From an uncultured Selenomonas sp. (lineage in GTDB: Bacteria > Bacillota > Negativicutes > Selenomonadales > Selenomonadaceae), in assembly GCA_905372355.1 (NCBI GenBank), contig CAJPOT010000021.1, positions 1 to 23,851 on the forward strand: 23,851 nucleotides of DNA, read 5' to 3'. Both the position numbers and the translations under genes were made by a program. This document shows positions 12,790 through 20,698 of the stretch, one piece after another. The notes under the pieces are model-generated. The model saw only the letters and a program-made list of their open reading frames with translations, ran no database searches and had not been told where the DNA came from. Numbering within the stretch: position 1 is the stretch's first letter; each line of letters begins with the position of its first letter.

Positions 12790-14463
12790 TCACTGCACGG
12801 CTATGAAGGGTGTCGTTTCCAAATAGATCTCGAAGGTGCGCGGCCATGGGAAGCTCATGTCGGTTTGGAGGTCATAGACGGCGAGTTCGGCGCTTTCTCC
12901 GCCGGGCAGATGGACGCGGAAGGGGCGACGGCACGCCTTTGTGCTCTTGAAGGTCTGCAGGCGATCATCCATCGCTTTTCGGAGCATCGCGGTCGCCGCG
13001 AGGTAGTCGCGTTCTAAGTCAAGGTCGTAGACGTTTTTTGTGCCGTTTTTCTTGAGATTCGTATTGACGAGAGTGATGACATCTTTGAGGTAGAAATAGT
13101 CTTCCAAGAAACGATTGTTGAGCAGCTTGAGATTCGCAGCGTGAAGTGCGAGAACTTCATCTCGCGTCGCGGCCTTTTCACGTGCGGCGGTAAAAATCGT
13201 TGCCTGCGAGAGCGCTGTGCCGACGGAGTTGCTCGCCGTGTTCCAACCGGCATAGGAGCGCAATCCTTCGATGGGAGCGCCGTGCTCGATGAGGAGCGGC
13301 AGCAGCGTCTCCTCGGCGGCGAAATGGCGACTGAGGTCTACGAGTGTGACGGGCGTGCCTGAGGCGAGGTATCTTTCGATGCGCTCGACGCTTTTTCGGC
13401 GCGAGGAGAGGTTTTCTTCCGAGCCTGCGCTAATGAAGAGTACGAAGTCGGCGCTCGCGGCGGACGCCGTACATTCGCCGCCGAAAACCGCGATTTTTTC
13501 CCGCGCCGTTTCACGCAGAGAAATCGCCATGAAGGGCAGGATTTCGTCGGGTGCTGATTCGTCATTCCAATCGAGAAATATCTGCGGACGGTGACCGTTT
13601 TTTGCGGCAGAAATGGCAGCGAGAAGCGTCAGCGCGAGTTCGTCTGCGCCGTGGACGATGGCGGCTTTTTCCTGTGGAATTTGTTCTTCAATGAGAAAAG
13701 CCTGCAGATGGCGCTTCTCGATGTTGGGGATGCTGTACTTTTCGCCGTCGTCCTGTCCGATGAGGAGTCGTTCCAGTGTTCCCTCCTTGACAAGTTCGAT
13801 GAGAGCGCGGGAGAGGTGTTCGTTTTGCTCGAAGAGCGCGAGGTACTGCGCGAGGCTTGCAGGGCTGATTTTTTCTTCCAGCTCCTGCATCTTCGCAGCG
13901 TCCTCGGGATCGCCGCAGAGCGCATAGCGATCGGCGAGGCGCGAGTAGGCGAGGAGGTACTTGTTGTCGTAGTAGTCGTCGATGCTCGCGGGCGGAATCA
14001 TGCGCGGCAGGATGGAGAAGGCGTAGAGGGGAACTGTCGGATGTGCGGCGTGTAGTTCGCGCAGATAGGCGATGAAGGCCTCGATTTCGTCGGGCGATTT
14101 GTCCGCCTCGCGTGCCGCGAGCAGACCGCCGTAGAGAAGCTGGTCGATGGAGATGATGGCGGCGTCGCTTTGCGCCAGATTTTCGCGCAGCCACTTCTGT
14201 GCCTCCTTCGTTTGGCCCGGCATCGTGTAGTAGTCCTGCATCTCGTAGGGCAGGGCGGCAATCTCTGTTCCTGCGACATCGGCGGTGTCGAGTACGAGTT
14301 GGCGGCACGGTGGTCTGCCGTCGAGCGGCACGAGAACGATGCGCCCCATCTTTTCACGCACGGCGTTGAGCGGTGCGCCGCCGTAAGAAGGGCGCAGGAA
14401 AGCGTGGAAGAGCGAAAGGACACAGAGCGCGAGGACGATGAAATACAGAAGTCGCTTTTTCAA
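12790..14463 (-). CDS. DUF4127 family protein, membrane-anchored or secreted
   Basis: 557 residues from a TTG start. Residues 1-23 (KKRLLYFIVLALCVLSLFHAF) are a signal peptide or N-terminal membrane anchor. RIVLVPLDGRPPCRQLV (41-57) is the hallmark opening of DUF4127, followed by DYYTMPGQT, SIDQLLYGGLLAAR and, later, GWNTASNSVGTALSQ, also typical of the family. Its function is not established; members occur mostly in Firmicutes. The start at 14463 was chosen because AGGAGG (complement of 14471-14476) lies 7 nt upstream and the likely transcription start is near 14491. The upstream in-frame TTG at 14496 would lie outside the transcript. It is convergent with tRNA-Ser and divergent from rsmD. 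Confidence 0.88.
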   Translation of the reverse strand: MKKRLLYFIVLALCVLSLFHAFLRPSYGGAPLNAVREKMGRIVLVPLDGRPPCRQLVLDTADVAGTEIAALPYEMQDYYTMPGQTKEAQKWLRENLAQSDAAIISIDQLLYGGLLAAREADKSPDEIEAFIAYLRELHAAHPTVPLYAFSILPRMIPPASIDDYYDNKYLLAYSRLADRYALCGDPEDAAKMQELEEKISPASLAQYLALFEQNEHLSRALIELVKEGTLERLLIGQDDGEKYSIPNIEKRHLQAFLIEEQIPQEKAAIVHGADELALTLLAAISAAKNGHRPQIFLDWNDESAPDEILPFMAISLRETAREKIAVFGGECTASAASADFVLFISAGSEENLSSRRKSVERIERYLASGTPVTLVDLSRHFAAEETLLPLLIEHGAPIEGLRSYAGWNTASNSVGTALSQATIFTAAREKAATRDEVLALHAANLKLLNNRFLEDYFYLKDVITLVNTNLKKNGTKNVYDLDLERDYLAATAMLRKAMDDRLQTFKSTKACRRPFRVHLPGGESAELAVYDLQTDMSFPWPRTFEIYLETTPFIAVQ

Positions 14464-14497
14464 GGAAGTTCCTCCTAAAACAATTCGATTTTTCAAT

Positions 14498-14506
14498 ATT
14501 ATAGCA
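14498..14506 (-). promoter_or_regulatory. Extended -10 promoter of the DUF4127 gene
   Basis: On the minus strand the bases read TGCTATAAT, a perfect -10 hexamer (complement of 14498-14503) with the TGn extension. The -35 is poor. It places the transcript start near 14491 and gives a short leader of about 28 nt holding the AGGAGG site. Confidence 0.7.
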
Positions 14507-14514
14507 TAGTGCGG

Positions 14515-14543
14515 TTCACGAAACGAAGAAAATATGATAGAAT
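14515..14543 (+). promoter_or_regulatory. Promoter of the rsmD-coaD operon
   Basis: TTCACG (14515-14520) and TAGAAT (14538-14543) are separated by 17 bp, and TGA at 14535-14537 gives the -10 a TGn extension. GAGGTGAG just before the ATG at 14577 is the ribosome binding site. This promoter is back-to-back with the DUF4127 promoter. Confidence 0.6.
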
Positions 14544-14576
14544 ATGAAAGGCCATCCTTGACTTTGAGGTGAGATT

Positions 14577-15176
14577 ATGCGTATCATCACGGGCACAGCG
14601 CGTGGCTGTCGCCTGAAAACGCCGAAGGGCGAGGCTACGCGGCCAACGGCAGACCGCATCAAGGAGTCGCTTTTCAATATCCTCGGACGGCGTGTCGAAG
14701 AGGCGCGCGTGCTCGATCTCTTCGCTGGGACGGGTGCTCTGGGACTCGAGGCCTTGAGCCGCGGCGCGGCGTCGGCACTCTTTGTCGACGAGAAGACGGC
14801 ATCTCTGATCGAGGAAAATGCCGCCAAGACGCGGCTTTTAGAGCATGCTGAGGTCGTGCGTGCTGATGCTCTGCGCGTCTTGGCGCGCCTTGGCGCTCTG
14901 GGGCGTTCCTTCGACTTGATTTTCTGCGATCCGCCGTACCGACGGGGGCTTTGGGAGAAGGCTCTTTCTTCTGTGGATAGAGGAGGTCTGCTCACGCCCG
15001 ATGGCTGCATGATCGTGGAGCACGGCACGGAGGAGGCGCTTCCGGCGCTGCAAAATCTCCGTTGCGTACGCGAGGAGATTTATGGCAGGACGACACAGCT
15101 ACGCTTTTTCACGCGAGCTGCAAAGGGCGAGGAGGAGAATCCCGATGATCAAGGCTGTATGCTCGGGGAGTTTTGA
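14577..15176 (+). CDS. rsmD: 16S rRNA (guanine(966)-N(2))-methyltransferase RsmD
   Basis: 199 residues, close to the usual RsmD length. The N-terminal RIITGTARGCRLKTP and RPTADRIKESLFNIL are diagnostic. LDLFAGTGALGLEALSRGA (46-64) is the SAM-binding motif I, and DPPY (118-121) is the catalytic N-methyltransferase motif. It methylates the 2-amino group of G966 (E. coli numbering) in 16S rRNA during 30S assembly. It overlaps coaD by 32 bases; the rsmD-coaD pair is widespread in bacteria. The last ~15 residues diverge, as expected where the overlap constrains the sequence. Confidence 0.95.
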   Translation: MRIITGTARGCRLKTPKGEATRPTADRIKESLFNILGRRVEEARVLDLFAGTGALGLEALSRGAASALFVDEKTASLIEENAAKTRLLEHAEVVRADALRVLARLGALGRSFDLIFCDPPYRRGLWEKALSSVDRGGLLTPDGCMIVEHGTEEALPALQNLRCVREEIYGRTTQLRFFTRAAKGEEENPDDQGCMLGEF

Positions 15177-15633
15177 TCCTGTGACGAACGGGCATGTCGA
15201 TATTTTCGAGCGCGCCAGCCGCATGTTTGATGAGCTCATCGTGGGCGTTTTCCACAACATCCGAAAGACGCCGTTCTTCACGGTAGAAGAGCGCGTGGAA
15301 CTTTTGGAAGAGGCGACGCGCCACATCCCGAACTTGCGCGTCGGCGCTTTCGAAGGGCTTCTGCCCGAATACATGCGCAGCGTAGGAGCGACCGTCATCG
15401 TGCGCGGCCTGCGTTCCGTCACGGACTATGAGTATGAGCAGAAGCAGGAGCAAATGCTTAAGTACATCGCGCCCGACATCGAGACGGTGTTTTTGCTCAC
15501 GGATCCGCGCTATTCCTTCGTCAGTTCTTCGGGAGTGCGGGAAATCGCAAATTTTCACGGGCGCGTGACAGGACTTGTGCCCGAGTGTGTAGAATTAGCT
15601 ATAAATAGGCATTTTGAAGATACAAATCATTGA
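15145..15633 (+). CDS. coaD: Phosphopantetheine adenylyltransferase
   Basis: 162 residues, the standard CoaD length. CSGSFDPVTNGHVDIF (6-21) contains the T/HxGH-type nucleotidyltransferase motif with H17. RGLRSVTDYEYE and the ATP-binding YSFVSSSGVREIA follow. CoaD transfers AMP from ATP to 4'-phosphopantetheine, giving dephospho-CoA, the fourth step of CoA synthesis. ATG at 15145 has GGAGGAG at 15131-15137; the frame opens further upstream, but only within rsmD. It is translationally overlapped with rsmD. Confidence 0.96.
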   Translation: MIKAVCSGSFDPVTNGHVDIFERASRMFDELIVGVFHNIRKTPFFTVEERVELLEEATRHIPNLRVGAFEGLLPEYMRSVGATVIVRGLRSVTDYEYEQKQEQMLKYIAPDIETVFLLTDPRYSFVSSSGVREIANFHGRVTGLVPECVELAINRHFEDTNH

Positions 15634-15684
15634 AGGAAGATGTTTCCTTATATCAATATTCTTGAAAAGAAGGCGGGCAGAAAT

Positions 15685-16170
15685 ATGGCTGTAAAAAATA
15701 TTTTGGATTCCATAGAAAATCTTGTTGTCGAGTCGAGGCGCATGCCTTTGATGAACAAGAGCCTCATTGACGAGACGGATCTCATCCACCTTGTTGACGA
15801 GTTGCGCCGCGAATTGCCTTTGGAACTGCAGAAGGCGGAGCGGGTCATGCAGGAGCGTCAGGAGATTCTCGATCGTGCGAACGACGAAGCTGCGGCACTC
15901 ATCGAGAAGGCGAAGAAGTACGCGGCGGAGCTTGTCGACAAGAACGAGATCGTCATGCAGGCAGAAGAGAAGGCCAAGGCGATCATGCAGCAGACGAAGG
16001 AGCAGGAGCGCGAGATCATGGAAAAGACCATGGCGAATGCAAAACAGCTTAGAGACGATGCCGACCAATATGCGAACCAGGTCTTTGACCATCTGATCGG
16101 CAACCTCGGCAACGCTCTGCAGGTCGTGCAGCAGGCAAAGGACGATCTGAATCACGGTTCCAGAGGCTGA
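15685..16170 (+). CDS. Coiled-coil protein of unknown function downstream of coaD
   Basis: 161 residues from the chosen ATG. Residues ~35-140 are almost entirely charged heptad-like helix (LPLELQKAERVMQERQEIL, AEEKAKAIMQQTKEQEREIM), resembling the stalk of ATP synthase subunit b or a DivIVA-like coiled coil, but without a membrane segment or the DivIVA N-terminal motif. I do not recognise a named family. Its conserved-looking start AVKNILDSIENLVVESRRMP suggests ATG at 15685. An in-frame ATG at 15640 adds 15 residues but has AAGGA only 2 nt away. It follows coaD in the same operon and is closed by a hairpin at 16183-16207. A structural or division-related role is a guess only. Confidence 0.72.
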   Translation: MAVKNILDSIENLVVESRRMPLMNKSLIDETDLIHLVDELRRELPLELQKAERVMQERQEILDRANDEAAALIEKAKKYAAELVDKNEIVMQAEEKAKAIMQQTKEQEREIMEKTMANAKQLRDDADQYANQVFDHLIGNLGNALQVVQQAKDDLNHGSRG

Positions 16171-16182
16171 TGAACGGAGAAG

Positions 16183-16210
16183 AAGGCGCTGTGCAAGGCA
16201 GCGCCTTTTG
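16183..16210 (+). terminator. Likely terminator after the rsmD-coaD operon
   Basis: AAGGCGCTG (16183-16191) and CAGCGCCTT (16199-16207) form a 9-bp stem with a 7-nt loop, followed by a short TTTTG run. The T-tract is weak, so some read-through into larB is possible. Confidence 0.65.
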
Positions 16211-16238
16211 TCTATGCGACGGAGAGAAGCCGCAGATT

Positions 16239-16264
16239 TTCCTGCAAGGCTTTCTGTGCAGGAA
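16239..16264 (+). other. Hairpin in the larB leader
   Basis: TTCCTGCA (16239-16246) and TGCAGGAA (16257-16264) form a perfect 8-bp stem with a 10-nt loop. It ends about 13 bases before the GAGGTGA site of larB and has no T-tract. It could affect larB translation or mRNA stability, or bind a regulator as an operator. I see no clear promoter between it and the upstream terminator. Confidence 0.5.
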
Positions 16265-16288
16265 GATTCATAGGATGAGGTGAGATTC

Positions 16289-16957
<669 letters not shown>

Positions 16958-16960
16958 AAT

Positions 16961-18259
16961 ATGAGAGCGATATATTTGGACTGTTTTTCAGGACTGAGCG
17001 GCAACATGCTGCTCGGCGCGTTCCTTGCGGCGGGCATGCCGCTGGAAACGCTGGAAGCCGAACTGCGCCGCCTGCCGATGGAGGAAGAGTTTCGTTTGAA
17101 GGTTAGTTCCGTGAAGAAGAACGGCATTGCCGCGACGTATGTCGACGTCGAACTTTTGGGCGCAACGCATTGGCATTGCTGCGAGCATGGGGAAGGAGAC
17201 GACCATGCGCATGAACATAGCTGCGAGCATGACCACGGACATGCAAATGAAGGAGCTGTGCCTGCACATGAGCATAGTCATGAGCATCACCATCGTACGA
17301 TGCATGATGTGCGCACAATCTTGGAGCGCTCGTCGCTTTCTGCGGAAGTCAAGGAGATGAGCCTCAAGATCTTCAGCGTTCTCGCGCAGGCGGAGAGCAA
17401 GGTGCACGGTGTGAGGCCAGAGGACGTGCATTTCCACGAGGTCGGTGCTGTCGATTCCATCGTCGACATCGTGGGAATAGCGATCTGCCTCGACTATCTT
17501 GAAATCGAGAAAATTTTCGTTTCCCGCGTGAATACGGGAAGCGGCACCGTGCATACGCAGCACGGACGTATGATGGTGCCCGCGCCCGCGACGGCGGAGT
17601 TGCTGCGGCTTTTTCCCACCTATCATGAAGGTGCGGTGAAGGAGTTGACAACGCCGACGGGCGCCGCCGTCCTCGCCGCACTCGCCGAGTTCTCCGATCA
17701 TGTGCCCACAGATCTTCTGACGGAGTGCATCTCTTACGGTGCGGGTACGTGGGATCTCGAACTGCCGAACGTTGTGCGGCTCTATATCGGCGAGTGCAAG
17801 AGCGGTGGAAAGCGCGATCTCTCGCTCATCGAGACAAACATCGACGACATGGACGCGCAGCTCTTCGGCTATGTGAGCGAGCGCCTCTTCGCCCTCGGTG
17901 CGCTCGATGTCTGGACGACACCTATCTACATGAAGAAAAATCGCCCAGCGCACATGCTGTCCGTTCTCGTGGAGGAGGACAAGAGGGCACAGTGCCTTTC
18001 TCTGCTCTTTTCCGAGACGACGAGCATTGGCATGCGCGTGCTGCACGTCGATGAGCGCGTCGAGGCTGTGCGCCATACGGCGCTCGTCGATACACCGCAC
18101 GGCAAGGTGCGCTGCAAGGTCAGCGCCTACGGCGGCAAGATCGTTTCGCTCTCGCCCGAGTATGAAGACTGCCGCGAGATTGCTGCGCGTGAGGGCATTC
18201 CGCTGAAGCGCGTGCGCCAAGAAGCGCTCGACGATCTGCGCGAGCGGCTTGGCGAATGA
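16961..18259 (+). CDS. larC: Nickel pincer cofactor nickel insertase LarC
   Basis: 432 residues in one uninterrupted frame. LarC inserts nickel into the pincer nucleotide in a CTP-dependent reaction. The family opening YLDCFSGLSGNMLLGAFLAAG is clear, followed by HFHEVGAVDSIVDIVG, TPTGAAVLAAL, ETNIDDMDAQLFGY and TPIYMKKNRPAHML. Residues 70-111 are a His-rich insert with 15 His and 3 Cys, probably a nickel reservoir or delivery loop. In Lactiplantibacillus plantarum larC is split and made by frameshifting (larC1/larC2); here the two parts are already fused. It overlaps larE by 4 bases. Confidence 0.95.
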   Translation: MRAIYLDCFSGLSGNMLLGAFLAAGMPLETLEAELRRLPMEEEFRLKVSSVKKNGIAATYVDVELLGATHWHCCEHGEGDDHAHEHSCEHDHGHANEGAVPAHEHSHEHHHRTMHDVRTILERSSLSAEVKEMSLKIFSVLAQAESKVHGVRPEDVHFHEVGAVDSIVDIVGIAICLDYLEIEKIFVSRVNTGSGTVHTQHGRMMVPAPATAELLRLFPTYHEGAVKELTTPTGAAVLAALAEFSDHVPTDLLTECISYGAGTWDLELPNVVRLYIGECKSGGKRDLSLIETNIDDMDAQLFGYVSERLFALGALDVWTTPIYMKKNRPAHMLSVLVEEDKRAQCLSLLFSETTSIGMRVLHVDERVEAVRHTALVDTPHGKVRCKVSAYGGKIVSLSPEYEDCREIAAREGIPLKRVRQEALDDLRERLGE

Positions 18260-19074
18260 TGGAAACGGAAAAAGAGGAAACACTCTCCTCCCTTCTGCAG
18301 TCCTACGGTTCTGCCGCCGTCGCCCTGTCGGGCGGCGTCGACAGCGCCGTCCTGCTCGTGGCGGCGGTGCGCACGCTCGGCGCGGCGCATGTCGTCGCCG
18401 CTACCGCTGCATCTGAGCTTTTGGCCGAGAGGGAGCTAGAAGACGCGAAGCGCTGCGCGGCTCTTGCGGGCGTTCCCCTGACGATTTTGCCGGCAGACGA
18501 CCTCGCCTCATCCGACGTCGTAAGGAACGACGAGCGCCGCTGTTACTACTGCAAGAAGCGCCGCTTTGAAATGTTGGTCGCATGGGCGAAGGAACATGGC
18601 TTCCGACGTGTCCTCGATGGCACGAACGCTGACGATGCGGGAGACTATCGCCCAGGACTCGCCGCGATCGAAAAGCTTGCTCCTTTCGTCGCCTCGCCCT
18701 TGAAGGAAGCGCGGTGGACGAAGCGCGATATACGCGAAGTGGCGAAAGCGTGGGGCGTCCCCGTATGGTCGAAGCCCAGCGCCGCTTGTCTAGCCTCGCG
18801 CATCGAGTATGGTATCGAATTGACGAGGGAGCGCCTTCGTGCGGTGGAAGTCGCAGAAAATGCCCTGCGCCGTTACATCCATGGTCAGCTTCGCGTGCGC
18901 TGTCACGGCAGACTCGCACGCATCGAGATCGAGCCGGCGGAGTTCGATGTTTTCTGGCAGCACAGGGAAGAGATGGAAGATGTCGTACGGTCGGCAGGCT
19001 TTACCTATGTGACGCTGGATTTGCGTGGCTATCGCATGGGCAGTCAGAATGAAGGTCTGGGTATGGATTCGTAG
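18256..19074 (+). CDS. larE: ATP-dependent sacrificial sulfur transferase LarE
   Basis: 272 residues. LarE adenylates the pyridinium dicarboxylate nucleotide and adds sulfur to its two carboxylates. The PP-loop ATP-binding motif is SGGVDS (25-30). RCYYCKKRRFE (C96, C99) and ACLASRIEYG (C178) follow. C178 aligns with the Cys that L. plantarum LarE sacrifices as sulfur donor. Homologues that carry a [4Fe-4S] cluster use three Cys, and C96, C99 and C178 could do this, so the mechanism is open. ATGATG at the start gives two possible ATGs, 18256 overlapping the larC stop and 18259. No larA (lactate racemase) is in the window. Confidence 0.94.
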   Translation: MMETEKEETLSSLLQSYGSAAVALSGGVDSAVLLVAAVRTLGAAHVVAATAASELLAERELEDAKRCAALAGVPLTILPADDLASSDVVRNDERRCYYCKKRRFEMLVAWAKEHGFRRVLDGTNADDAGDYRPGLAAIEKLAPFVASPLKEARWTKRDIREVAKAWGVPVWSKPSAACLASRIEYGIELTRERLRAVEVAENALRRYIHGQLRVRCHGRLARIEIEPAEFDVFWQHREEMEDVVRSAGFTYVTLDLRGYRMGSQNEGLGMDS

Positions 19075-19081
19075 AGGATGC

Positions 19082-19128
19082 ACCGCGCCTAGAGGAGATG
19101 ATTCGCCTCTTCGGCGCGGTTGCTTTTC
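19082..19128 (+). terminator. Likely terminator after larBCE
   Basis: ACCGCGCC (19082-19089) pairs with GGCGCGGT (19113-19120), and inside it AGAGG (19091-19095) pairs with CCTCT (19106-19110). A short, interrupted T-run (TGCTTTTC) follows. The stem is strong but the T-tract is modest. Confidence 0.65.
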
Positions 19129-19159
19129 ATTTATGAGAGGACGCTCATTGCCTAATATA

Positions 19160-19168
19160 TGATATAAT
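19160..19168 (+). promoter_or_regulatory. Extended -10 promoter of the small secreted protein gene
   Basis: TGATATAAT holds a perfect TATAAT (19163-19168) with a TGn extension. No acceptable -35 is seen at 17 bp. The leader to the ATG at 19243 would be about 68 nt. Confidence 0.65.
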
Positions 19169-19242
19169 GAGAACAGGCATCCGGTGTTCTAGAGGAGTTG
19201 GCGCACGGGTTGATTTTAAAATTTTCAAAGGAGGGAACCATT

Positions 19243-19617
19243 ATGAAACTGAAGAAAGTACTTTCCGTGGCGTTTGCTATGTTGTTACTCTCGTCCAGCC
19301 TCTGTTTCGCCTCCGTGGAGCGCTATTCGATCAGTGAGAGCGTCATGAAGACGAAATGCACCGATCAGGCGCGCTCCTCTGTCTACGTGAAGAATGGCAG
19401 CAGCTACACCGAATATTGGTGCACTCGCTCGGGTCCGCCTGCGGCTCATGAAATCGCTGCGGAACTGAGCAACGGCGTGGAAGTGTACACGCCGAACAAA
19501 GTCATCTACAGCACTTGGAAATCCATGGGCGCCGTGCGCGATCTGGGCAGCATGCGTGTTCCTGGCGTTGATGTCTACCATTTCATTTTCGCAGCGCCCA
19601 ACGCTCTACCCAACTGA
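19243..19617 (+). CDS. Small secreted protein of unknown function
   Basis: 124 residues. Residues 1-23 (KLKKVLSVAFAMLLLSSSLCFA) form a clear signal peptide, with basic N-region, hydrophobic core and likely cleavage after CFA. The Cys at the end of the core is not in a convincing lipobox context. The mature part of ~100 residues has two Cys (KTKCTD and YWCTRSG) that could form a disulfide in the periplasm or outside. I recognise no family. AAAGGAGGG just upstream is an excellent ribosome binding site, which sets the start at 19243. It is a single-gene unit between its own promoter and a strong terminator. Confidence 0.75.
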   Translation: MKLKKVLSVAFAMLLLSSSLCFASVERYSISESVMKTKCTDQARSSVYVKNGSSYTEYWCTRSGPPAAHEIAAELSNGVEVYTPNKVIYSTWKSMGAVRDLGSMRVPGVDVYHFIFAAPNALPN

Positions 19618-19671
19618 GTACAGCATGTACATCGACCATAGGATGCCAATAGAATACTATTGATGCAAGCA

Positions 19672-19722
19672 AGAGAATCCCCTGTTTGGGCTGTGTGCCA
19701 AAGGCAGGGGATTCTCTCTTTT
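19672..19722 (+). terminator. Strong rho-independent terminator
   Basis: AGAGAATCCCCTG (19672-19684) and CAGGGGATTCTCT (19705-19717) form a 13-bp perfect stem; TTTGG and CCAAA in the loop extend the fold. CTTTTC follows. It closes the secreted-protein transcript. Confidence 0.88.
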
Positions 19723-19853
19723 CATCGTATGATTACGTATTCTGTATTTTGAAATTATGCAGGAAGAGAGCAAGAATGCCGCTTTCTATGAGAAATACGG
19801 TTTTTCGGCGTTCTCTTTTCCTCCAAGATCGAAAAAGAGCAATTTCGGCGCGG
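19723..19853. other. Intergenic stretch before the toxin-antitoxin promoter
   Basis: No ORF with a ribosome binding site and homology-like composition is seen here. The stretch is AT-rich and ends in the promoter of the antitoxin gene. A 13-bp sequence, TTCGGCGCGGTTG, at 19844-19856 also occurs at 19110-19122. Confidence 0.4.
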
Positions 19854-19881
19854 TTGATTTTTTCCGCCCGTTCGCTATAAT
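19854..19881 (+). promoter_or_regulatory. Promoter of the RelB/PIN toxin-antitoxin operon
   Basis: TTGATT (19854-19859) and a perfect TATAAT (19876-19881) are separated by 16 bp. Type II operons are usually repressed by the antitoxin binding near the promoter. I see no obvious palindromic operator overlapping this one. Confidence 0.7.
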
Positions 19882-19964
19882 GAAGGTAGATATTTGCCGA
19901 GAACAGAGCCGTACAGGTGCGGCAAGGGAATGTATGCTTTTGGATATTCAAGGGGGTGTTCAAT

Positions 19965-20264
19965 ATGGCGCAGACGACATTCAGCGTGCGGATGGAAGAG
20001 GGGCTTAAGAGACAATTTGAGGGATTGTGCCAGGAATTTGGGATGAATATGGCGACCGCTATCCATGTGTTTGTCAGAGCTGTGGTACGAGAGCGCAGGA
20101 TACCTTTTGAAATCTCGTCGTTGGAGACGGAGTTGACGAGGGAGGGCGCTATGCAGGCGTTCATGACTCTTCGCCAAGAAGCAAAGAGAAGCGGTGCGGT
20201 TGATATGACGTTGGAAGAAATCAATCGAGAGATTGAAATGGCTCGACAGGGAGCAGGGAAATGA
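19965..20264 (+). CDS. RelB/DinJ family antitoxin
   Basis: 99 residues. TTFSVRMEEGLKRQFEGLCQEFGMNMATAIHVFVRAVVRERRIPFEI is a typical RelB/DinJ N-terminal ribbon-helix-helix DNA-binding domain, which dimerises and represses its own operon. The C-terminal ~45 residues, rich in charged helix, would wrap and neutralise the toxin. ATG at 19965 follows AGGGGGTG at a normal distance; the frame opens further upstream but without ribosome binding site. It overlaps the PIN toxin gene by 4 bases (ATGA), the usual coupling that keeps antitoxin in excess. Confidence 0.9.
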   Translation: MAQTTFSVRMEEGLKRQFEGLCQEFGMNMATAIHVFVRAVVRERRIPFEISSLETELTREGAMQAFMTLRQEAKRSGAVDMTLEEINREIEMARQGAGK

Positions 20265-20671
20265 CTTGCCTTGCTGTGATTGATACGAATGTACTGGTGT
20301 CTGCGTTGCTGTCTTCTAAAGATGACGCTGCTACTGTGCAGGTTGTTGGCAGGATGATTACAGGAGAAATCGTTCCGTTGTACAGCGATGTAATCATGAA
20401 AGCGTATCGAGAGGTTTTAGAACGCAAGAAGTTTGGATTTTCTCCGCAGAAGATAGAGTATTTGCTGTCTTTCCTGGAACGATTCGGCATTTTGGTGCAG
20501 GCAAGGCCGATTGATATTATTTTGCCCGATATGAAAGATATACCTTTTTATAGAGTCGTCATGGAAAAGCGCTTGGATGGAGCATATCTCGTCACTGGAA
20601 ACATGAAGCATTTTCCTGAAAGGCCATATATCGTTACACCAAAACAGCTTTTGAATATTATGGATAGTTGA
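20261..20671 (+). CDS. PIN-domain toxin of a type II toxin-antitoxin system
   Basis: 136 residues. VIDTNVLVSALLS (D8) begins the PIN domain, E51 in YREVLERKKF is the second conserved acid, and LVTGNMKHFP near the C-terminus is typical of the putative TA PIN family. The expected later acids are around DMKDIPF. PIN toxins are Mg-dependent RNases that cleave tRNA, rRNA or mRNA. It overlaps the RelB/DinJ-type antitoxin gene. RelB/DinJ antitoxins more classically partner RelE/YafQ toxins, so this pair mixes families. The next gene, uvrB, starts 27 bases on with its own ribosome binding site. Confidence 0.88.
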   Translation: MTCLAVIDTNVLVSALLSSKDDAATVQVVGRMITGEIVPLYSDVIMKAYREVLERKKFGFSPQKIEYLLSFLERFGILVQARPIDIILPDMKDIPFYRVVMEKRLDGAYLVTGNMKHFPERPYIVTPKQLLNIMDS

Positions 20672-20698
20672 AATAGATTGCACAGGGGAGGCGCACGC

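Noticed and set aside
19686..19880. Short plus-strand frame after the secreted-protein gene
   Set aside because: It begins inside the terminator loop and has no ribosome binding site.
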